Below, in pieces: positions 45,700-56,163 of a DNA stretch of 64,000 nt. The DNA is taken from positions 682,001-746,000 of the forward strand of contig NZ_SZYH01000001.1 of NCBI RefSeq assembly GCF_005298175.1, read 5' to 3'. Source of the DNA: Marinobacter panjinensis. Lineage in GTDB: Bacteria; Pseudomonadota; Gammaproteobacteria; Pseudomonadales; Oleiphilaceae. The notes under the pieces are model-generated. The model was given only the letters and a program-made list of their open reading frames with translations, did not search any database and was not told the DNA's origin. The position numbers and the translations under genes were made by a program. How positions within the stretch are numbered: position 1 is the stretch's first letter; every line of letters starts with the position of its first letter.

Positions 45700-46515
45700 A
45701 TGGGTCTAGCATCGTATCTGAAATCCAGGCTGATACCGGCGGAGCTGGACAGCCACATCAATCGTATCCGAAAGCCCATTGGCTCGCTCGGATATGATCC
45801 CTGGGGCTATAACAACGAGGTGATGAAGTACGGCTTCTCCCTAACCCGCCAGATCTATGATAAATATTTCCGGGTGGAAGCCACAGGCGTCGAAAAAATA
45901 CCGGCCGAAGGCCCCGTTCTGATCGTGCCGAACCACAGCGGGCAGTTGCCGATTGACGGGTTGCTGATTGGTTATGCCCTCGCCTCCCGCGAGAAAAATC
46001 CCCGCATTCCCCGGGCAATGATCGAGCGCTTTTTTCCCACCGTACCCTACCTTGGCAACCTGCTGAACGAGTTTGGTGCTGTACTGGGTGACCCCACCAA
46101 CTGCGCCAAGATGCTGGCCAATGGCGAAGCGGTGATTGTGTTCCCGGAGGGTGTTCGCGGCTCCGGCAAACTCTACCGGGACCGCTATCAGCTCAAGCGT
46201 TTCGGTAACGGCTTCATGCACCTGGCGATGAAATACAAGGCACCCATTGTGCCGGTTGGCGTGGTGGGTTGTGAGGAAACCATCCCTGCCATCGCTGACA
46301 TCAAGCCGCTGGCAAGGCTATTGGGCATACCCTACGCGCCCCTTGCCATGCCCGTGGTGTTGCCTGCCAAGGTGCACCTCAATTTTGGCGACCCGATGAT
46401 GTTTGATGATCTGGAAATCCCGGAAGAACAGGTCACCGAGCGGGTGGAACAGGTAAAAGCGGCAATCAGCGAACTGATTGATACCGGGCTGAGCGAAAGG
46501 AAAAGGCTGTTCTGA
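45700..46515 (+). CDS. Lysophospholipid acyltransferase-family protein
   Basis: The 271-residue protein belongs to the PlsC-like acyltransferases. The catalytic motif is VPNHSGQLPIDG, with six residues between His and Asp instead of the usual four, and the second motif is FPEGVRGSGKLY. A basic and aromatic N-terminus suggests membrane attachment, but no clear transmembrane helix is seen. The next gene starts in its stop codon (TGATG), so the two are translationally coupled. Its acyl acceptor is unknown. Confidence 0.85.
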   Translation: MGLASYLKSRLIPAELDSHINRIRKPIGSLGYDPWGYNNEVMKYGFSLTRQIYDKYFRVEATGVEKIPAEGPVLIVPNHSGQLPIDGLLIGYALASREKNPRIPRAMIERFFPTVPYLGNLLNEFGAVLGDPTNCAKMLANGEAVIVFPEGVRGSGKLYRDRYQLKRFGNGFMHLAMKYKAPIVPVGVVGCEETIPAIADIKPLARLLGIPYAPLAMPVVLPAKVHLNFGDPMMFDDLEIPEEQVTERVEQVKAAISELIDTGLSERKRLF

Positions 46516-47462
46516 TGGACGAACAACGCAGACCACATATTCTTGTTACCGGTGCCGCTGGGGCCCTGGCGCAACAGGTAATCGACCGACTGCGGGAGAC
46601 CTGCAACCTGGTAGCGGTGGATTTCCGTGAGCAGGTCTACCTGGGCGACGATATTCCCAGCTACTGCATCGACTTCAACAAGCGCTCCTTCGAGGATCTG
46701 TTCCGGCGCTACAAGTTCGACGGCATCATCCACCTTGGCCGCATCATGTCCAGCCAGCTCACCCGTATGCGCCGGTATAATGCCAACGTACTGGGCACCC
46801 AGAAGCTGCTGGATCTCAGCCACAAATACAACATCAAGCGGATGGTGGTTTTATCCACGTTTCATGTCTACGGCGCGGTGGCCTACAACCCGGCACTGAT
46901 AGACGAAGAGGCGCCACTGAAAAGCGCCGGCCTGAGCGCAGACCTGATCGATTCCGTAGAACTGGAAAACCTTGCCAACATATACCTCTGGCGCTACCCG
47001 GACCTGAATATCACCATTCTTCGGCCCTGCAACATCGTCGGCCCCGGCGTACGCAATTCCATCAGCACCCTGCTGGGCATGGAACGGGCGCCCGTACTGG
47101 CCGGCTTTTCACCGATGATGCAGTTTATCCATATCGACGATATGGCCGATGCCATTGTGCTGGCCTACAACAAGCCCCAGCGAGGCATATACAATGTGGC
47201 GCCGGAAGACTGGGTGGCCTATCAGCACGCCCTGAAGCTCTGCGGCTGCAAGCGAATCCCGATACCGTCCATTCCGCCAATTCTGCCGAGACTGATACTC
47301 CGCACCCTGAACCTGCGAAGTTTTCCTTCGTATCTGATGCACTTTTTCAAGTATCCTGTCGTGATTGACGGCAGAGCGTTCGCCCGGGAGTTCAATTTCA
47401 CCCCCAAGCGGCCGCTGAAAGAAATATTCCGGTTTTACCGCGAGAATAAAAAACCGGTGTAA
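46515..47462 (+). CDS. SDR-family NAD-dependent epimerase/dehydratase
   Basis: The 315-residue protein has an N-terminal Rossmann motif (ILVTGAAGALAQQVI), the segment VVLSTFHVYGAVAYNP with a candidate catalytic Tyr, and ILRPCNIVGPGVRNS as in extended SDR sugar epimerases. The substrate is probably a nucleotide sugar, but the usual YxxxK is not clean. It overlaps the acyltransferase stop and lies 29 bases upstream of prsK, a neighbour order I recall from other PEP-CTERM loci in marine gammaproteobacteria. Confidence 0.82.
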   Translation: MDEQRRPHILVTGAAGALAQQVIDRLRETCNLVAVDFREQVYLGDDIPSYCIDFNKRSFEDLFRRYKFDGIIHLGRIMSSQLTRMRRYNANVLGTQKLLDLSHKYNIKRMVVLSTFHVYGAVAYNPALIDEEAPLKSAGLSADLIDSVELENLANIYLWRYPDLNITILRPCNIVGPGVRNSISTLLGMERAPVLAGFSPMMQFIHIDDMADAIVLAYNKPQRGIYNVAPEDWVAYQHALKLCGCKRIPIPSIPPILPRLILRTLNLRSFPSYLMHFFKYPVVIDGRAFAREFNFTPKRPLKEIFRFYRENKKPV

Positions 47463-47491
47463 GTAATGGCGCATAACGCAGGACGCGAGCC

Positions 47492-49630
47492 ATGTTGGAC
47501 GATTTCAGCCTGATCAGTCATGCCACGGCAGCCATAGCCTATGGGCTGCTTGCCGCGGTTATTGCCACACGATACCTTCGGCGGGATATCGACCGTTCGC
47601 TGCTGCTGGCATCCCTGGCGACCATGATCTGGGCCGCGTCACTGGTTACCCAGAGCCTGTGGGCTGAACCCGGTTTCTTCATCCGCTACATGCTGGAACT
47701 GTTGCGGGACGCAGCCTGGATCCTGGTGCTTTTCGCCCTGCTTCGGGATTCCTTCCGCAGCGCCAACCTGGTGGGCCGTCTGCGCCGGATTCTGGCAACT
47801 GCCACTGTAGCCCTGGTGGTCCTGCTCCTGGGTTCCGGGCTGATGGAATACGCCTTCGGACTCACCATTCTTGACGGTAAAACCAAGGTGGTGGGCCAGA
47901 TCGCCCTCTCCCTGCTGGGTCTGTCGCTGGTTGAACAGATCTGGCGCAACTCGCTTTCGTTTGGCCGCTCGAGCATGAAGTATATCTGCATCGCGGTAGC
48001 CACCCTGTTCGCCTTCGACTTTTTCATGTATGCCGACGCGCTTCTGTTCGGCCAGGTGGCGGACTCCTTCTGGAATGCCCGGGGCCTGGTCAACGCGGCG
48101 CTGGTCCCCCTGTTTGCCGTCAACGTTATCAACACCCGCAAACAGCCAGTGGATTTCCAGCTTTCCCGGTCCGCCGTATTCCATGCTGGCACCATGCTGC
48201 TGGCCGGGGCCTACCTGCTCTTCCTGGCGCTCGGTGGCTACTACGTCAAAACCCTGGGCGGCGACTGGGGCGAGGCCCTTCAGGTGCTGTTCCTCACCAT
48301 TGCCCTGGTATTTCTCGCCACCTTACTGACCTCGCGGCGCGTCAGATCCCGGCTGATGGTGTTCATCAGCCAGAATTTCTTCGACTACAAGTACGATTAC
48401 CGGGAAGAATGGCTGAAAATGACCCGGGAAATGGCGGACCTCAGCGACAACCCGCCACTGCCTGAGCGGGTGATCCGCATCCTCACCGGACTGGTGGAAA
48501 GCAATGCCGGTGCCCTGTGGATCCGCGAAGACCACGGGGACTATCTGCTCAAAACCGCTGTAAACCTGGTAACCCCGAAATACACCTCCATTGACGCCCA
48601 CTCGGAACTGGTCCGGTTTTTCGGCGAACGTGAATGGATTATTGACCTGCACGAATACCAGAACGATCCGGTAGCTTACAACCTGCTGGAAATTCCCGAT
48701 TCAATCTCGAAAATATCCGACGGCTGGCTGATTATTCCCCTATATCTCAGCAACGACCTGTACGGCATTGCCATGATCGGCAATCCCTACGCCCGGGTGG
48801 AGCTGAACTGGGAAAACTTCGACCTGATCAAGGTAGTGGCCCGGCAAACCTGTAACCTGCTGGCCCAGGCAGATGCCCAGAACCGACTTTCACGAGCCAT
48901 GCAGTTCGAGGCCGTGAGCAAGGCTTCCGCCTTTATGGTGCATGACCTGAAAACGCTGATTGCACAATTGTCTCTACTGGTGAAGAATGCCCCCAGGCAC
49001 CGGGAAAACCCGGCCTTTATCGACGACATGATCACCACCACCGACCACGCCGTTCGCAAAATGTCCAACCTTGTGGACCATATCCGTAAGCCAGCCGACG
49101 AGACGTTGGTGACCGAAGAAGTAGAACTTCGCGAGGTGATCACCCACCTGGCGGAGCACTATTCCCGTCGCAAGCCAGCACCACGGGTGGCCGGTGACTC
49201 CGGAAAAATCTATATCAATGCCGACCGGGACCAACTCTGCAGCATCCTCGGCCACCTGATACAGAATGCCCAGGACGCCACACCACGAGACGGTGAGATA
49301 ACCCTGACCCTGAAAACCGCCAGCGGCAGTGTGGTACTGTTTATTCAGGATACGGGGGCCGGCATGACCGAAGATTTCATCCAGGGCCAGCTGTTCAAGC
49401 CCTTTGAGAGCACCAAGGGGCTGACCGGAATGGGCATCGGTGCCTATCAGGCGCGGGAATATGTGCGTAACGTGAGGGGCAATATCGATGTTACCAGCGA
49501 ACCCGGGCTGGGCTCATGTTTTTCAATCCGTTTCCCTCTCGCCCGGCCTGTAGAGGAACATATCCCAGACGAACTCGAGCCGGAACAAGCGCTTACGGGC
49601 GAGGCAGAGCCAAAGCAGAATGCCAAATAA
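47492..49630 (+). CDS. prsK: XrtA/PEP-CTERM system histidine kinase PrsK
   Basis: The 712-residue membrane kinase has about eight N-terminal transmembrane helices (residues 10-280), a GAF-like domain (about 310-460) and a HisKA-type box with His484 in FMVHDLKTLIAQL. An ATPase domain follows, with the N-box (LIQNAQDA, near 585) and G-boxes (DTGAGM, then GMGIGAYQ). This layout, and the prsR and prsT genes directly downstream, identify PrsK. It should phosphorylate PrsR. What the membrane domain senses is unknown. Confidence 0.93.
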   Translation: MLDDFSLISHATAAIAYGLLAAVIATRYLRRDIDRSLLLASLATMIWAASLVTQSLWAEPGFFIRYMLELLRDAAWILVLFALLRDSFRSANLVGRLRRILATATVALVVLLLGSGLMEYAFGLTILDGKTKVVGQIALSLLGLSLVEQIWRNSLSFGRSSMKYICIAVATLFAFDFFMYADALLFGQVADSFWNARGLVNAALVPLFAVNVINTRKQPVDFQLSRSAVFHAGTMLLAGAYLLFLALGGYYVKTLGGDWGEALQVLFLTIALVFLATLLTSRRVRSRLMVFISQNFFDYKYDYREEWLKMTREMADLSDNPPLPERVIRILTGLVESNAGALWIREDHGDYLLKTAVNLVTPKYTSIDAHSELVRFFGEREWIIDLHEYQNDPVAYNLLEIPDSISKISDGWLIIPLYLSNDLYGIAMIGNPYARVELNWENFDLIKVVARQTCNLLAQADAQNRLSRAMQFEAVSKASAFMVHDLKTLIAQLSLLVKNAPRHRENPAFIDDMITTTDHAVRKMSNLVDHIRKPADETLVTEEVELREVITHLAEHYSRRKPAPRVAGDSGKIYINADRDQLCSILGHLIQNAQDATPRDGEITLTLKTASGSVVLFIQDTGAGMTEDFIQGQLFKPFESTKGLTGMGIGAYQAREYVRNVRGNIDVTSEPGLGSCFSIRFPLARPVEEHIPDELEPEQALTGEAEPKQNAK

Positions 49631-49751
49631 TTGGCGGAAATAAAATCGACCGAACACTATCATTGCAAAGCGTCAATGTTCGGTTAAAAATCAGGGGTGA
49701 GAGGATTCACCGCAAGACCATCACAATACGAAAAAAGGATTTGTAGCCGTT

Positions 49752-51125
49752 GTGAGTAGACGACTTTTAATCGTAGAGGACGACCCGGGCCTGCAAAGCC
49801 AGATGCGCTGGTGTTTCAGCGAAGACCTGGAAGTGACCGTTGCCGCCGACCGTGAATCTGCACTGGCGGCCCTGCGACGAACTGAGCCAGAGGTAATCAC
49901 CCTGGATCTGGGGCTCCCCCCCGATCCCGGTGGAGCGTCGGAAGGCTTCCTGTTGCTGGAAGAAGTCCTGCGGCTCGCGCCCATGACCAAGATCATCGTG
50001 GTGACCGGCCGGGAGGACAAGGAAAACGCCGTCAAGGCCATCGGCATGGGCGCCAGCGATTTCTACCAGAAACCCCTGGATGCCGACATTCTCACCTTTG
50101 TGGTCAACCGCGCATTCCGGTTAGCAGAACTTGAGCGTGACAACCGCGAGCTTTCACGCCAGCGCAACGGCACCAGCATCAAGGGCATTGTCGCTGCCAG
50201 CCCACAGATGCTCTCCATCTGCCGCACCCTGGAAAAGGTTGCGCCCACGGACGTGACCACCCTGATTACCGGCGAGACCGGTACCGGCAAGGAACTGCTG
50301 GCACGCGCCCTCCATGACCTGAGCCATCGAGCGGACAATCCCTTTGCCGCAATCAACTGCGCCGCCATTCCAGAGAACCTTCTGGAAAGCGAGCTGTTCG
50401 GCTTTGAGAAAGGCTCCTTCACCGGCGCAACCCAGAGCAAGAAAGGCAAGATTGAGAACGCCAACGGCGGCACCCTGTTTCTGGATGAGATCGGCGACAT
50501 GCCCATGGCCCTCCAGGCCAAGCTCCTGCGCTTCCTGCAGGAACGAGTGGTAGACCGGGTGGGCTCGGTGAAACCGGTACCCGTGGACGTGCGGGTGGTG
50601 TGCGCTACCCACCGGGACGTTCAGGAACTCATCACCCAGGGCACCTTCCGCGAGGACCTCTATTACCGCATCAGCGAGATCACCCTGGATGTACCGGCCC
50701 TCCGGGATCGGGATGGCGACGCCCTGGTCATCGCGCAATCGTTGTTGAAATCACTGGGCAAACAGATGGACCGCCCCAACCTTGCCTTCACTGAAGACGC
50801 TATCAAGGGCATCAAGAGCTACGCCTGGCCTGGCAACGTGAGGGAAATGATCAACAAGGTAAAACGAGCCACTATCATGGCGGATGGCAAACGGGTGACC
50901 GCCGCTGACTTGCAACTCAACTGCGAGGAGGAAGGCCCCGAGAGCCAGCTCAACCTGCGGCAGGTGCGTGAAAACGCCGAGCGTGCGGCAATTATACAGG
51001 CACTGCAGTCCTGCAGTTTCAATATGGCACAGGCCTCGCGCCTGCTGGGCGTAACACGGCCAACGCTCTACAACCTGACAGACAAATATCATATAGAGAC
51101 ATCCGCTGAATCGCCAAGTGCCTGA
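49752..51125 (+). CDS. prsR: PEP-CTERM-box sigma-54 response regulator PrsR
   Basis: The 457-residue NtrC-type activator has a receiver domain with phospho-acceptor Asp52 and Lys107. The AAA+ domain has Walker A GETGTGKE (174-181), a GSFTGA loop (221-226, the sigma-54 contact, a common variant of GAFTGA) and Walker B TLFLDE (241-246). A Fis-type helix-turn-helix (about 415-450, QASRLLGVTRPTLYNLTDKY) ends the protein. It should activate sigma-54 promoters of PEP-CTERM genes, such as the one at 56164. The GTG start at 49752 has only a distant AAGGA. Confidence 0.95.
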   Translation: MSRRLLIVEDDPGLQSQMRWCFSEDLEVTVAADRESALAALRRTEPEVITLDLGLPPDPGGASEGFLLLEEVLRLAPMTKIIVVTGREDKENAVKAIGMGASDFYQKPLDADILTFVVNRAFRLAELERDNRELSRQRNGTSIKGIVAASPQMLSICRTLEKVAPTDVTTLITGETGTGKELLARALHDLSHRADNPFAAINCAAIPENLLESELFGFEKGSFTGATQSKKGKIENANGGTLFLDEIGDMPMALQAKLLRFLQERVVDRVGSVKPVPVDVRVVCATHRDVQELITQGTFREDLYYRISEITLDVPALRDRDGDALVIAQSLLKSLGKQMDRPNLAFTEDAIKGIKSYAWPGNVREMINKVKRATIMADGKRVTAADLQLNCEEEGPESQLNLRQVRENAERAAIIQALQSCSFNMAQASRLLGVTRPTLYNLTDKYHIETSAESPSA

Positions 51126-51176
51126 ATAACAGGCAGGGAATCCATAACAATACCCAGAAAGGAAAGGAACAGGGCC

Positions 51177-53879
51177 ATGAAACCAGTGTTAGCAGTACGT
51201 GCCACCCTTCTCTCAGTTGCCATTTCGCTCGCCCTCGCCGGTTGCAGCGGCAACGACAGTGATGAAATGAGCCAGGAAGAGATCCAGTATATCAGTCACC
51301 TGGACCAGTCGCGTTTCTTCCAGCGCCAGGGTGAGCTCAAGGCCAGTACGCTGGAGGCGCGTAGTGCTATTGAACTCCAGCCTAATCGCATCGAACCGTA
51401 CCTCGTCATTGTCAATAACCTGCTCACTGCCGGTGATGCCCGCAATGCCGAACGACAGCTGGATCAACTGCTCTCGGACGTTGGTGAGCAGTCCATCAGT
51501 CAGCCAAACCGGAACAAAGCAGCCCTGATCCGAGCCGAAGCCAATCTGATGCAGCAGGAATTTGACGACGCACTGGCCGCTCTCGAAGAATTGAAAGAGC
51601 CCGACCGCGTTCAACAACTGGAAGGCGCCTTGATCAAGGGGGATATCCACTTGGCCGCAGGCCGCCTGGATGCAGCCAGGGAAGCCTATTCCGTTGCCCG
51701 AGACATTGATTCAGGTGAGGCAGAACCGCTGATCGGGCTTTCGAAAGTGGCTTACAGCCAGAATGACCCCGAGCAGGCTAACAAATACATCGCCCAGGCA
51801 GAAGAGCTGAACCAGGACAATGTGGAACTCTGGCTGTGGAAAGGAAAAGTGGCTCAGAATGAGGAAAACTGGGCTGACGCCGAGCAGGCTTACGTCAACG
51901 CACTGGAGACCATCGGTCAGTACGACATAATGACATACCAGAAGTTTGGAACCATGTCGGCGTTGATCAATGTACTGCGGGAACAGGGCAAATCCTCTGA
52001 AGCCTTTGTCTACGAGGAAATTCTCGCCAAATCGGCGCCCGGTACCATCAGAAGCAACCTGATAGCCGCACAGGAAGCGTTCAACAACGGCGAACTGAAT
52101 AACGCCGCACGCTATCTTGAGGAAGTGCTGGCCCAGGCACCGAGCCAGGAACAGGCCGCCCTGATGCTGGGCATCATCCGTTATCGCCAGGGCCGGCCCG
52201 AGGAAGCGGAAGCCCTACTCGCACCAGTCGCCAATATGGATGACTCCCAACAGGCAAGAAAACTGCTTGCCGCTACTCGCCTCCAAATGCGCAACCCGGA
52301 AGGTGCCAAAGAAATCCTTGCCAATCTCGAAGACCAGGATTCAGACCCGGAAACCCTGGCGCTGGTGGGCATCGCCTCACTGGTCAGCGGCGACACCGAG
52401 AGCGGTGAGCAGTTTATCGAAAAATCCCTGGAACTCGCACCAGACAACAACACCCTGCGGCTGCGGTATGCAACCTATCTGGTGCGCACAGGCAAAACCG
52501 ACAGCGCCATCGAACAGGCCAACCGGGTACTGGAGACCGACCCGGAATCAGAACAGGCAAGATTGCTGGTCGTCCAGGCCCATGTATCTTCCAACAACAA
52601 CGATGCAGCCATCGCCGCTGCTTCCGACTGGGTGAAGGAACAACCAGAAAGTGTTGCCGCACTGATTACTCGAGGCAATGTCGCCGCCAACGCTGAGAAT
52701 ATCCAAGAAGCCAAGCAGTATTATCAGAGGGCGGTAGAAGCGGATAGCGAAAATCCCGCCGGGCTTAACGCCCTTGGCAACCTCGCACGGTTACGCAATG
52801 AAACAGAGCAGGCAAAAGACTACTACCGTCGTGCTATCGAATTGTCCCCGGACAACGGCCAGGCGCTGCAGGGGATCTCTTCGGTAATGCCGCGTGAAGA
52901 GCTGACAGCGCTAATGGAACGGATCCGGAAGCAACACCCTGAAGCCTACGGCCCAAGGCTGATATTGCTGGAATCGGCGCTGGTCGACGATAACACCCAA
53001 CGGGCCGATGACCTGACAGCCAGCCTTCTGGAACGTGAAAGCGAATCCAGCCCTGCCCCGGCTGAATCGGCGGTTGCCTCGGTCTATCACGGCATTGCAA
53101 CCCAACTGGCCCAGCGGGAACGACTGGAGCAGGCATCCGATGTGCTTCGCCGGGGACGCATACTGTTCCCCGAGAACGAAGAAATCGGCATCCAGGCAGC
53201 TGCAATCCAGTTCACCCAAGGAAATACCAAAGAGGCCCGGGACATCCTGAGAGACGTCAAACAACAACATCCCGAGTCCGCAGCTCCGTTCCGTGTCGAA
53301 GCCCGCTATTTTGAAAGGCAGGAAGAGTATCAGGAAGCCGCGGAGCTCTACCAGCTTGCCCTTGAACTCGAACAAACTGCCGAGCTGGAAGTTGCCCATG
53401 CCCGAGCACTTGTCCGGTCGGGGCAGCGCGTCAAGGCTGTCGAATCCCTTGAAAATGCCCGCCAGGCGTTTCCACGCAATCCTCAGATTCTAATGAACCT
53501 GGCCATGCTCCACCAGGAGAACGAGGCACCGGAAAAAGCGATACCGCCCTACGAAGAACTTCTTGAGGTAACCCCACGGAACGTGGTCGCACTCAACAAC
53601 CTGGCGTGGATCTACCATCAGCAAGGCGACGAGCGCGCTATGGAACTGGCCAGGCAAGCCTTCGAACTGAACTCGGACAACGCCGCCATTGCCGACACCT
53701 ACGGCTGGATCCTGTTCAAGGCGGGGCAAACAGAGGAAAGCCTGCCAGTTCTGGAAAAAGCCCACGAACTGCAACCGGGTTCCGAGGAAATTGCCATGCA
53801 CCTGGCGGAAGCCTATCGCGCGACCGGCCGGGATGCGGATGCAAAACGAGTACTGGAGAAGTTTGGAGGCCGGAGTTAA
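51177..53879 (+). CDS. prsT: PEP-CTERM system TPR lipoprotein PrsT
   Basis: The 900-residue protein has a lipobox ending at Cys23 (LALAGC). The rest is made of TPR repeats (for example AYVNALETIGQ, NALGNLARLRNETEQAKDYYRRAIEL and NLAWIYHQQGDERAMELARQAFEL), about twenty by eye. It is the standard third gene after prsK and prsR in XrtA loci and is thought to help with export or attachment of exopolysaccharide or PEP-CTERM proteins at the outer membrane. AGGAACAGGG lies upstream of the ATG. Confidence 0.95.
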   Translation: MKPVLAVRATLLSVAISLALAGCSGNDSDEMSQEEIQYISHLDQSRFFQRQGELKASTLEARSAIELQPNRIEPYLVIVNNLLTAGDARNAERQLDQLLSDVGEQSISQPNRNKAALIRAEANLMQQEFDDALAALEELKEPDRVQQLEGALIKGDIHLAAGRLDAAREAYSVARDIDSGEAEPLIGLSKVAYSQNDPEQANKYIAQAEELNQDNVELWLWKGKVAQNEENWADAEQAYVNALETIGQYDIMTYQKFGTMSALINVLREQGKSSEAFVYEEILAKSAPGTIRSNLIAAQEAFNNGELNNAARYLEEVLAQAPSQEQAALMLGIIRYRQGRPEEAEALLAPVANMDDSQQARKLLAATRLQMRNPEGAKEILANLEDQDSDPETLALVGIASLVSGDTESGEQFIEKSLELAPDNNTLRLRYATYLVRTGKTDSAIEQANRVLETDPESEQARLLVVQAHVSSNNNDAAIAAASDWVKEQPESVAALITRGNVAANAENIQEAKQYYQRAVEADSENPAGLNALGNLARLRNETEQAKDYYRRAIELSPDNGQALQGISSVMPREELTALMERIRKQHPEAYGPRLILLESALVDDNTQRADDLTASLLERESESSPAPAESAVASVYHGIATQLAQRERLEQASDVLRRGRILFPENEEIGIQAAAIQFTQGNTKEARDILRDVKQQHPESAAPFRVEARYFERQEEYQEAAELYQLALELEQTAELEVAHARALVRSGQRVKAVESLENARQAFPRNPQILMNLAMLHQENEAPEKAIPPYEELLEVTPRNVVALNNLAWIYHQQGDERAMELARQAFELNSDNAAIADTYGWILFKAGQTEESLPVLEKAHELQPGSEEIAMHLAEAYRATGRDADAKRVLEKFGGRS

Positions 53880-54047
53880 AGTCAGAAAAGAAATAATGAG
53901 TATAACTACCGCCACACCATACCGAAACGTTCCTAGAACCCGGTGGCAGCTAATGGATTGCCCAACAATACTTACCGAGTATAACCATTGACCTGAAGGC
54001 CCCGTGGGAACACCTCTCGCGGGCCTCCATGGAAGGAAAGGTGGCTT

Positions 54048-56012
54048 ATGTCGGTAAGCAAAGCTCTAGGCCTTGGAAGCGCCGTAATTTTCATCTCTGG
54101 CTGTCAAAGCTGGCAGTTCAGGGACATCGAGGGACTCCCCCCCACAGCCTCAATCCCCCAGGAAAGTGAACCCGGGAAAGTTGATGTGTGGTATTTCGAC
54201 GGTATCAGCGGCACTACGGTTGATACTCTCACCAGCAGCCCGGCCTATCCGGATTCACCTGACGAAATAACCGAACTCACCGAACTGGAAAACCTGCAAA
54301 ACCGGGCAAACAATTACGGCACATTGATCCGCGGCTTTATTGAAGCGCCGCAAACCGGCGAATACACCTTCTATGTCGCCGGGGATGACGAAACCCAGTT
54401 CTGGCTATCAGCCTCTGAAACCCCCGATTCGGTCAGTCAGATCGCGACCACCGGAAGAGCCACCCCCATCAGGGACTATAACCGTTACACATCCCAAACC
54501 TCCCCTGCCATTTATCTGGAAGCGGGCAGCCGCTACTACTTTGAGCTCCGGCATAAGGAAGGGGGATGGGATGATCACTTCAGCGTAGCGTGGGAGGGGC
54601 CAGGAATCAGCCGCCAGGTCATCAGTGGCGATCACCTCTACAGTTGGGCACAACGCTTGCCCACCACCGACCAGGAACTGACCGCCGAAGACGCGTATGA
54701 AATGGGCTATCGAGTTGGTTTCTTTGATGCGGAACAGGGGCTGGCCTTTACTCCTGGCTACCCTGTCCTGGATGGCGACGGTGATGGCCTGTATGACAAC
54801 TGGGAGGTGCTCTATGGCCTTAACCCGGCCGACCCGACCGATGCCAATTCGGACCAGGATGATGACCTTCTCAGCGCCCTGGACGAGTTCTGGAGTGCAA
54901 CCGACCCAACCAATCCTGACACCGACGGCGATGGCATTCCCGATGGCTATGAGTTTGCCTATGGACTGGACCCGCGTGACCCAACAGACGCATCGGTAGA
55001 TCTGGATGGCGATGGGTACAGCGTGCTGGAAGAATACCTGGCTGGAACCGACCCCACCAATCCTGACGACAGCCCGGTCCAGGAAACGCAGTATACCGCC
55101 GGCTTTATCGGTCAGTATTTTCAGGGAACGAGTTTTGACGATTTCCTTTACACTCAAAAAGACCCGTCCATTCAGTTTGACTGGGGCAGCGGCAGCCCCT
55201 CATCGCAGGTACCCAACAACCAGTTCAGCATTCGCTGGCAGGGATGGTTTGTACCACCTCACACTGATGGCACCCGCAGCTATCAGTTAACCACCCGCAC
55301 GGACGATGGGGTGCGCCTGTTGGTGAATGGTAAGCCTGTGATAGACCAGTGGAAGAACCAGTCTGCTACCTCCTACTCCCATGAGCTCAGTCTTGAGCCG
55401 GAAGAGCGGGTAGCGATCACCATGGAATACTATGAAGGGGGTTGGGACGCATCAGCAGCATTTACGGTTACTGACCAGCAAACAGGTACCGAACTCAGCG
55501 CCAGCAACGTTATTGAAAGCCTCGATCTCAGTACCACCCCGGAGGTCAGTACACTGGAGGACGGCATTAGTGATATCTACAAGCTGCGCTACGGTCTACC
55601 CCTGCTACAACCCAGCGCAGACATGGTACTCAATAACGAAGGTGTAACGGTATGGGATGCCTACCAATCAGGCCTGCACCCTTACACTCTGGAAACTGTA
55701 AGCGAACCTGACGCCCCCGCAACAGAACCCGCACCAACAGAGCCTGCTGTCTCAACAGTAACTCTGAGATGGAGCGCGCCGGGCACCCGGGTTGATGGCA
55801 GCAGTATCTCGCTCAGTGAAATCAGTCACTACGAAATAAACTACGGGCAATCGCCTGACAACCTGGATCAGGAGGTTCGTGCAGACTCCACTGCCACGGA
55901 ATACACCTTGGAAGGTCTGGTCGAAGGCACCTGGTACTTCACCATTCGGGTCATCGACACAGAAGGCCTCACCAGCCAGGCATCAGACATCGTAGAGTTT
56001 GTGGTCCAGTAA
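54048..56012 (+). CDS. PA14- and TSP3-repeat surface lipoprotein with fibronectin-like end
   Basis: The 654-residue protein is not a known PEP-CTERM component. A lipobox (FISGC) ends at Cys19, so it should be a lipoprotein. Two PA14 domains (about residues 45-205 and 340-480) flank acidic thrombospondin type 3-like calcium repeats (DGDGDGLYDNWEVLYG, DTDGDGIPDGYEFAYG, DLDGDGYSVLEEYLAG; about 240-340). The C-terminal about 90 residues look like a fibronectin type III domain. It may bind surface sugars. It starts 168 bases after prsT, with AAGGAAAGG before the ATG. There is no PEP-CTERM tail. Confidence 0.85.
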   Translation: MSVSKALGLGSAVIFISGCQSWQFRDIEGLPPTASIPQESEPGKVDVWYFDGISGTTVDTLTSSPAYPDSPDEITELTELENLQNRANNYGTLIRGFIEAPQTGEYTFYVAGDDETQFWLSASETPDSVSQIATTGRATPIRDYNRYTSQTSPAIYLEAGSRYYFELRHKEGGWDDHFSVAWEGPGISRQVISGDHLYSWAQRLPTTDQELTAEDAYEMGYRVGFFDAEQGLAFTPGYPVLDGDGDGLYDNWEVLYGLNPADPTDANSDQDDDLLSALDEFWSATDPTNPDTDGDGIPDGYEFAYGLDPRDPTDASVDLDGDGYSVLEEYLAGTDPTNPDDSPVQETQYTAGFIGQYFQGTSFDDFLYTQKDPSIQFDWGSGSPSSQVPNNQFSIRWQGWFVPPHTDGTRSYQLTTRTDDGVRLLVNGKPVIDQWKNQSATSYSHELSLEPEERVAITMEYYEGGWDASAAFTVTDQQTGTELSASNVIESLDLSTTPEVSTLEDGISDIYKLRYGLPLLQPSADMVLNNEGVTVWDAYQSGLHPYTLETVSEPDAPATEPAPTEPAVSTVTLRWSAPGTRVDGSSISLSEISHYEINYGQSPDNLDQEVRADSTATEYTLEGLVEGTWYFTIRVIDTEGLTSQASDIVEFVVQ

Positions 56013-56163
56013 CCTGCCCACTTCGGAGGATGCTCATCCGGGATAGGTGCCGACAACTGGCTCTATCCCGGGGTACTCAAGCAAACCTCCACATTTGTCG
56101 ATTTACTTTACACACCCATTAAAGATCCATATATTATTTCTTTAATATCAACAATATATATTT

